DNA of 64,000 nt from Symsagittifera roscoffensis. Its lineage: Eukaryota; Xenacoelomorpha; Acoela; Convolutidae. Each line of letters starts with the position of its first letter. The stretch's first letter is position 1. The notes below the pieces were generated by a model. It saw nothing but the letters and a program-made list of their open reading frames with translations. It searched no databases and had not been told where the DNA came from. The stretch spans positions 63,618,282 through 63,682,281 of the forward strand of contig NC_087066.1 of NCBI RefSeq assembly GCF_963678635.1, given 5' to 3'. The translations under genes and the position numbers were made by a program. Shown one piece after another: positions 58,474 to 64,000 of this stretch.

Positions 58474-58881
58474 TCAACATTCCAACAAAAGAAATAACTT
58501 TGGTTTGAATGTTTTAAGAAATAAGCAAAACGCAATACCTGTCACGTGACCCAGGTAACAGTTTTTTATCGGACAAGGCAAAACATATGTGTACCCAGGA
58601 CCGGTATGATTTTTTTCTTGCAAATATCTCGCTGCGTCATGCAATATAGCATGTATTCTAAGAAATTTGAAATGTTTCAAGTGTTTGTCGAGCGACGAAT
58701 TGTCTATTCCAATTAAACCACCATATGGTCTGTTTTTCAAAACAAAATCCAAATTAATATCAGCATCCAAATACAAACAAGTGGCTAAAAAATACTGAAA
58801 TCTGACTGATTTGTCTGGATTTTGTGATTTTAAGTCTATAAAAATTTCATGAATCAGTTTTAAATCGTAAGTTGAAATCAT
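58474..58881 (-). CDS. Conserved-looking unknown protein
   Basis: ATG at 58881 (MISTYDLKLIHEIF). The stop touches the start region of the next gene. Distinct features are RIHAILHDAARYLQEK and GPGYTYVLPCPIKN with LGHVTGIAFCLF. I do not recognise the family; the composition and packing argue that it is a real gene. Confidence 0.5.
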   Translation of the reverse strand: MISTYDLKLIHEIFIDLKSQNPDKSVRFQYFLATCLYLDADINLDFVLKNRPYGGLIGIDNSSLDKHLKHFKFLRIHAILHDAARYLQEKNHTGPGYTYVLPCPIKNCYLGHVTGIAFCLFLKTFKPKLFLLLEC

Positions 58882-58928
58882 GTTTACTGAATTCAATATA
58901 ATAGAAAAGGAATAATGAAAAGTATCAA

Positions 58929-59700
58929 TTAAAAAATAACTTTCTCTTCAACAATAAATTTCACAAATAGCACATCAGTATCTACATCAAGTTTTCCATA
59001 TCCACTTGTCAAAATATCCATTATTTTACAAAAAGCGGCAGAATGGGGTCCATTAATTAAACTTTCAAATCTTTTCAAAGTTTCTGTATTCATCTCATTT
59101 GTTTGAACATGTCTGCTTTCTGTATGTTTCTTTGAAACTGAAGTCGAAATTCTTGCGGATTTGTTTGACGACGACGATGCTATCAATTCTCTTCTGTCCC
59201 CCAACGGCCGGAGATTTCTTGCAAACGTTTTGATTTGGTGAAGTTTGTTTGTTAGATGATGTTGCAGAAAGCAATAAATTGGGTAAACGTTTTTTGATTG
59301 CAGTGAAATCTAACAAATCGAGATTGGCTGCAACAGGTTGTGCTGAATAAGTGAGAGCCAGTTTAAGCTTGTCAAATAACTCACCGTTTCCTTTGACATC
59401 TTTAGCAGGAGAAACTAAGTATTTGAAGCAAGTGAAAATACAAGGAACACTGAAACATTTTTGGGAAGGAAAAAATTGGTTTAATTGTTCCTCTGAATCT
59501 ACTTGAATCAATATATGGTAATGAATTTTTTTTTCATTCTCGACTGAAAAAGGGCAATATTCAGATTTGAAGTGGCTTCCAAAAGCATAATTTTTAAAAT
59601 CAGATAAATTAGGAACTTTATCAGTAATAACAAATTTGAAATTTGGTTGAAATTTTTTGAATTAATCAGGTAACACAACTTCGAACATAGCTTCTGCCAT
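58929..59700 (-). pseudogene. HUH-endonuclease (Rep)-like protein, interrupted
   Basis: An ATG at 59700 opens a frame that runs, with one in-frame TAA at codon 13, to 59095. It contains NFKFVITDKVPN (motif I-like), then KKIHYHILIQVDS, an H-x-H between hydrophobic strands as in motif II of HUH endonucleases, and CFKYLVSPAKDVKG, a Tyr-containing helix in the place of motif III. These motifs belong to rolling-circle Rep proteins of parvovirus/CRESS type. From about 59205, at a five-G run, the protein-like signal continues in another frame (ARISTSVSKKHTESRH ... SGYGKLDVDTDVLFVKF) to 58929. No helicase domain is seen. The assignment rests on motifs only. Confidence 0.4.
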
Positions 59701-59714
59701 TTTGTAAAGGAAAA

Positions 59715-60086
59715 TCAATTCGAGTCGTGCTTGAAATCGTTTGTGTTTGAGGAAATTTGAGATTTCCTGGCTCGTTTACAATTAGACTGTGGTTTGTCTT
59801 TGTTTTCAACAGTATCAGAAATTTCACTTGTTTGCGCTCGGATTGACTTTCCCGATTTTAGTAATTTTGAAAATTCATCGCTGCTTAAGGAAAGTCTTTG
59901 TACACATTCAAATTCAGCGCATTCAGTTGCTTTTTTGAAAACTTTCAGGAATACATAAGTTCCAGTTTGGTCATATGTTTTCAATGTAGCACGCACTAAT
60001 CTTTTACTGTTTTCCAAAATATCGAAGTAGCAGTCGCCAAAATCTTTATCTGCATTTGATGTGGTGCTTGTTTTGGTTTTATTCAT
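59715..60086 (-). CDS. Small protein, possibly PC4-like
   Basis: 123 codons, ATG start, intact. The central part (RLVRATLKTYDQTGTYVFLK and FECVQRLSLSSDEFSKLL) has the layout of PC4/p15-type single-stranded-DNA-binding folds: strands followed by a RLSLS..(E/Q)(F/W)..L helix start. The C-terminus is Ser/Lys-rich. It is the most upstream gene of the - strand cluster, where early or regulatory genes would be expected. The family call is weak. Confidence 0.4.
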   Translation of the reverse strand: MNKTKTSTTSNADKDFGDCYFDILENSKRLVRATLKTYDQTGTYVFLKVFKKATECAEFECVQRLSLSSDEFSKLLKSGKSIRAQTSEISDTVENKDKPQSNCKRARKSQISSNTNDFKHDSN

Positions 60087-60574
60087 TTTAACGAGTAAAT
60101 TTTCAAACTAACTTGATTTAAAACTGAATAGAAAGAAATGAATGGTTCCGATTGATTGTATATGTATTCAAAAGAAAGCGTTGTATCTATTTTAATTTAT
60201 ATACACATGTACTTTATATGGCAAAGATATTGGATTGCAATTTGGTTCAAATGGATTAGTAATTTATGCATGTACACCTGATAAGAGTTTCTATGGGTGT
60301 CAAAGGTCACAATGTTAAAACGTTATTTTTGATACAAGCTATTTGTTTGAATGTAATTTAGATAAACATAGAATACCATGCAAGGTAACATAAACATTTT
60401 ACACGCCCTCCCTTATTAAACTGAATAAAAACGACATAGGAGGTCTTGAAATTTCTAATTTTAGAAGAACCAATCACTATTTTAATCTCTTGAGGCGTTT
60501 TCACAATTCATTTCAGTTTCTTTTCTTTCCGCGTTACGTTTGTCTTTTTCTTCCAACTTTTCTTCAAAAATCCC
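60087..60574. promoter_or_regulatory. Divergent intergenic region of the Maverick element
   Basis: About 490 AT-rich bases between the - strand cluster and the + strand genes, the only place where transcription diverges. It has TATA-like stretches (TATATA near 60158, TTTATATA near 60195). A bidirectional promoter is inferred from position. Confidence 0.35.
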
Positions 60575-61132
60575 TTGTTATCTTATTGCCGGATATTCCA
60601 ATTACGAAAAAGCATTTTTTATGAAACTGTTCACGGTAATTTTGTAGCAATAATTAACGAAGAAAAAAGTTTCAATTCGAAGAAAGACGAAGAACTGAAT
60701 ATAAAGTATTTGAGTTACCTTACAAACTCTGGTAAATATACGGATCCTGACGAGCCTCTTGCTCTTCAGGTTGATATTTCAACTTTATCAAAACCAGTTA
60801 AAAAAATTTTGTATAAATACGATTGTGATGTTACTCCGATGTGTGAAAACCAGTTAGAATACTTTGAAGAAATTGAATTTTTTCATCGTTTATGGGGAAT
60901 GGAACAGATTGAATCACCATTGCTAGTTACGCCGAAAGCTGATCCTTCTCCTACAGTGTCACCATGGCTTGATGAACCAGATTCTACAACTGCAACTCGC
61001 ACCCCCGAAGCGACAGTGAGTAATCAAATGGAAAATTTGACTCCTTCTCTATGCCTTGCACCAAAGAAAAAGAGAAAGATAACAACACTAGAAAAAGCTC
61101 AGGATTATTTACACCTTATTTGTTTTTATTGA
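60575..61132 (+). CDS. Unknown + strand protein with nuclear-localisation-like motif
   Basis: Up to 185 codons. The frame begins at TTG and its first in-frame ATG is far inside, so the start is unclear or lost. The sequence looks protein-like and acidic (ENQLEYFEEIEFFHRLWGME), then Pro/Ser/Thr-rich, and near the end has LAPKKKRKITTL, an SV40-type nuclear-localisation pattern. No family recognised. It may be an early regulatory gene of the element. Confidence 0.4.
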   Translation: MLSYCRIFQLRKSIFYETVHGNFVAIINEEKSFNSKKDEELNIKYLSYLTNSGKYTDPDEPLALQVDISTLSKPVKKILYKYDCDVTPMCENQLEYFEEIEFFHRLWGMEQIESPLLVTPKADPSPTVSPWLDEPDSTTATRTPEATVSNQMENLTPSLCLAPKKKRKITTLEKAQDYLHLICFY

Positions 61133-62164
61133 ACTGTTGTTGCGTTTGATTGATTTTAATTTGGTTTTATTGTGTATAAAGATTTAAACTTGAAACTCAG
61201 ATTGATATTTAATAGATTTCATTTGGTGTCCTCATGTAAAAACTTTTTGTAAATTAAAACTCTCAGCCTCTTAATGCTTTACTTATCAAGTTGCTAGGAA
61301 AAGAAGAGCATAATAAGTCATTTTAAAACCGAGTGTTCGACAAGTCTTCAATCAAAATACAAAAAAAAACTTGAATTTTAAAATCTCGGAAAAATGTTGA
61401 AAATTTTTATCTCGTAAACTTGAGATCCTATAGTCTTTAGACCTCTGATCAAAATTAATTAACTGGTCGTGAGCAGTATTTTGATATATTTCACGACTAT
61501 GTTCAGACCATTCACTGAAGAGATACAGACATCTCATTTTCGAAAAGCCTCATCCTATATCAATTTTCTAACTTTTTGTTACACGGTCCGAATATAGTCT
61601 TCCGACCACTCATATTGCTTCTCTCGGCAAGTTGGACATTTTTGAGCAAGGGTGCCGACACTGTACAACATCTAGTTTGGGAGATCATCATTTTTTGTAC
61701 AAATTTCATATATTTTTTTCAAGTTTTGTTTCTATTTTTTTTTGCGGAAACATATAAATTGCTCTATGGATTGTAAAAATGTGACCTAAGTGAGAGACGT
61801 TAAGTCTTCGATGAAATGATTGGGAAAATGTGAACATGATAATGTATATATGATAATGTTTGAGGTACATGTTTTGTTTAAGAAATTAATATTTTTTCTT
61901 CTTTTACCTTATTCACGGTTAATTAGTCTTCACCATGTGTAATGAGTTTTTTTTTACTTTGCAACATTGATGGTTTGTGAGTCTTTATAACAAAAAAAGA
62001 CATGTTGTAGTCTATTCAGTTCACATGTTCAAGCCATTAATAAGAAATCGAAAATGTTTTTTTTTTCAGAATATTGTTATTAATGTTTAACAACTTAATT
62101 AATGTATTGTCTCTTTTAATTGATTTTTGTAGACTGAAACCGATTGGAAGAAACAATATTTGAT
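61133..62164. other. Non-coding stretch upstream of the polymerase
   Basis: AT-rich. No supported gene. Confidence 0.4.
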
Positions 62165-62560
62165 CATGATAACGAATAAATTCAATACTTAATTAGAATT
62201 TACAAATTTTTGGCAATCAAAACTTTTGGCGGGACTTTTAAATTGAATTCAAATTTTGGCGGGCGATTGCCGTTTAAACTTAAATTTGAGCGGGATTACA
62301 TGTAGCGTATTTTCAAATTCATCCAATCCCATGAAGTCGTGTTATGTATTTGAAAGTTTGTACATGATAACGAATAAATTCAATATTTATTTAGATTTTA
62401 CAAATTATTGGCAATCAAAACTTTTGGCGGGACTTTTAAATTGAATTCAAATTTTGGCGGGCGATTGCCGTTTAAACTCAAATTTGAGCGGGATTACATG
62501 TAGCATATTTTCAAATTCAACCAATCCCATGAAGTCGTGTTATGTATTTGAAAATTTGTT
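62165..62560. repeat. Tandem duplication, two copies of 198 bases
   Basis: Unit starts are CATGATAACGAATAAATTCA at 62165 and 62363. The copies share TTTTGGCGGGACTTTTAAAT and GGCGGGCGATTGCCGTTTAA and differ by a few bases. Each copy contains two TTTTGGCGGG boxes, which resemble E2F-type sites. Apparent frames here (MAGDCRLN...) are repeat translations, not genes. Confidence 0.85.
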
Positions 62561-62610
62561 CAAATACAAATTTTATTTGCAAACTTCTATTTCTCTGGAA
62601 CACTTGATAA

Positions 62611-64000
62611 TGAATCCTGCAAAATACAAATGTAAATACAATTTAAAACTAACCGAACCAGACATGAACGAAATTTTCTTGCTATGGAAAAAGGTATTCC
62701 AATTTACATGTGTAATGATTGCCCTTTCTCATCGTTATTGTTATCTTCTCTTGAACAACATTTTATTTCAACTCATGAGAGCATAGCCAATTTATGTGAA
62801 TATTGTAATTTAGGCTTTGTTTCTAACAAATGAACTCAATAACCATATGATTACTCTTCATAGTTTACCTGTCGCTACTAGTAACAATATTGCATCCATG
62901 AGCAAAAACGAAACAATTGTCCCAAACATGAATGTGAATGACATTGAATTACATGAATCTGCTTTCAATGGTACTCTGAAAACTTTTCTTATTCCTGGTG
63001 ATGATAGTGTAGATATATTAGAATTTATGTCTAAGCACAAAGAACAAATCCAAAATTTGATTTTGGCAAACGGTTTCCAATGGCCCCAAAAAGTTCAATT
63101 TTCATTAAATTTGAGTTTACAAAAACCGTCAGTGATCAATGACGAAGATCTGAACAACCCCACTCAAAATGAGCTTGTTGACATTTATGTTAATTCCCTT
63201 ATGGTTCCGATTCTATCCGACGGACTTGCGGATGGAACGTTTTATGAAATGGTCGATAGAATGCAATCGGTGCTTCATTCATTTGCTTCACACGGAAGCG
63301 GATGGGTTTTACAACAAGTGGTTAGGTTGTTTATCAAATTTGGTAAAATGAATTCCATTCGAGGGTCATCACATATAACATTACCATTAAAAATTGCAAA
63401 ATCCAGTCATTTAATTAATATTCGCAAGCATGATGACCATGACTGTTTTAATCTTTGTTTTACTGCTGCTTATCACCTTCATTATCGTTTGAATTTAATT
63501 GTTGGAAGATACGAAGATCCAGCTGCTGAAAAAACATGCCCTGCAACTTACAGAACGAGCAACGCCAAAAAACCAATCGGTGAGTTTCCAACCCCAATGA
63601 GTTTCAGAGATATACCCGAATTTGAACGTTTGAACAAAGTTCGTGTCAATGTGTTTCTTTATGAAAAAGGAGACTTGGTGCCTATGTTGATATCAAAAAA
63701 TGAGTCTGAAGATACATTCAGTATGGATCTTTTGTTGTTATTTGAGCCGGGTAAACATCATTTCGTCTTAATAACTAACCTGTTAAGATTCATATGTGAA
63801 ATCAAAAGTTATAAATTCCGGACCTTCATGCGCCTGTTTCGGAACTGTTTTCACATAAGTTATAGCGAAGAAGCGAACAAGATGCATCAAAGATCATGCA
63901 AAGAACATGAACCTGCAGTAATAAAAATGCCATCTGCTGAAGATGGAAGCAATAAATACAAATTCAACAACTATGCAGCACTTAGTTTTGTTCCTGTCGT
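62611..64000 (+). pseudogene. POLB: Protein-primed DNA polymerase B, N-terminal part (continues past window)
   Basis: From ATG 62611 (MNPAKYKCKYNLKL) the coding signal shifts frame near 62690 and again near 62835, then stays open to the window end (about 388 codons). The second piece has CNDCPFSSLLLSSLEQHFIS with a following H, and CEYCNLGFVSN, i.e. C2H2-type fingers usual at the start of Maverick polymerases. The long open part shows HGSGWVLQQVVRLFIKF, RGSSHITLP, INIRKHDDHDCFNLCF and PGKHHFVLITNLLRF, a conserved order upstream of the exonuclease domain. The first exonuclease motif would begin just beyond 64000. The catalytic part cannot be judged here. Confidence 0.8.

Larger units (their letters stand above)
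50863..64000. mobile_element. Maverick/Polinton (adintovirus-like) element, right end outside window
   Basis: The gene set is diagnostic: adenovirus-type protease, double-jelly-roll capsid protein, single-jelly-roll minor capsid protein, basic core protein, retroviral-type integrase, FtsK/HerA-type packaging ATPase on one strand, and protein-primed polymerase B on the other. Such elements are known as large self-synthesising transposons that encode virion proteins. Several frames are broken, so this copy is probably not competent. The 50863 boundary is only the last gene; the true left tip lies further left. Confidence 0.9.

Noticed and set aside
62256-62786. Two frames beginning MAGDCRLN, as if a duplicated gene
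   Set aside because: They are the same 198-base repeat translated twice with GTG/TTG-type starts, and they run into the polymerase start by accident.
1-64000. CRISPR array, bacterial operons, riboswitches
   Set aside because: The sequence is eukaryotic. The direct repeats seen are tandem duplications or transposon repeats without regular unique spacers.

Overview
This is a window of an invertebrate animal genome. It is AT-rich, introns are long and have GT..AG borders, genes are sparse and transposable elements are abundant. A 200-base run of N (38010-38209) marks a scaffold gap. I cannot name the species. The one clear host gene combines CUB, fibronectin type II (FN2), PAN-like and FN3 domains with a single transmembrane helix, which points to a metazoan and nothing narrower. 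No prokaryotic features are present.

Layout. 1-10.5 kb holds no confident gene. It contains a small LTR-type element with two ~376-base direct repeats and a short target-site duplication (977-2568), a ~120-base hairpin (4318-4440), a MITE-like copy (7644-7941) and a tRNA-derived-looking repeat. 10.57-33.64 kb is one host gene on the + strand. I can follow nine exons whose reading frames and splice phases join without a stop, giving at least 1,923 codons; the first exon(s) were not found with confidence. Exons 1-8 are small. The ninth is a single 4.6-kb exon coding for two further CUB domains, an FN2 domain, FN3-like repeats, a furin-type site, a transmembrane helix and a cytoplasmic tail. Its introns carry a 768-base tandem duplication, minisatellites, dispersed repeats and a complete 3-kb DNA transposon (25788-28795) with a FLYWCH/MULE-type transposase on the - strand.

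34.4-36.2 kb is a decayed Ty3/gypsy gag-protease fragment. 41.8-47.5 kb is a second, rearranged Ty3/gypsy element with duplicated gag and protease pieces, reverse transcriptase and RNase H in broken frames, no integrase core, and a polypurine tract followed by a likely LTR.

50.86-64.0 kb is the most interesting part: most of an endogenous Maverick/Polinton (adintovirus-like) element, running off the right edge. Read from right to left on the - strand are several early-type small genes, a HUH-nuclease-like ORF, a DEDD-exonuclease-like ORF, a packaging ATPase, a retroviral-type integrase, a penton-like minor capsid protein, a basic core protein, a double-jelly-roll major capsid protein and an adenovirus-type maturation protease. 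On the + strand is the N-terminal part of a protein-primed DNA polymerase B, open to the end of the window. Genes are tightly packed with gaps or overlaps of a few bases. Capsid, protease and ATPase frames are intact. Integrase, penton-like protein, HUH ORF and the start of the polymerase carry frameshifts or stops, so this copy looks recently endogenised and partly decayed, unless some breaks are assembly errors.
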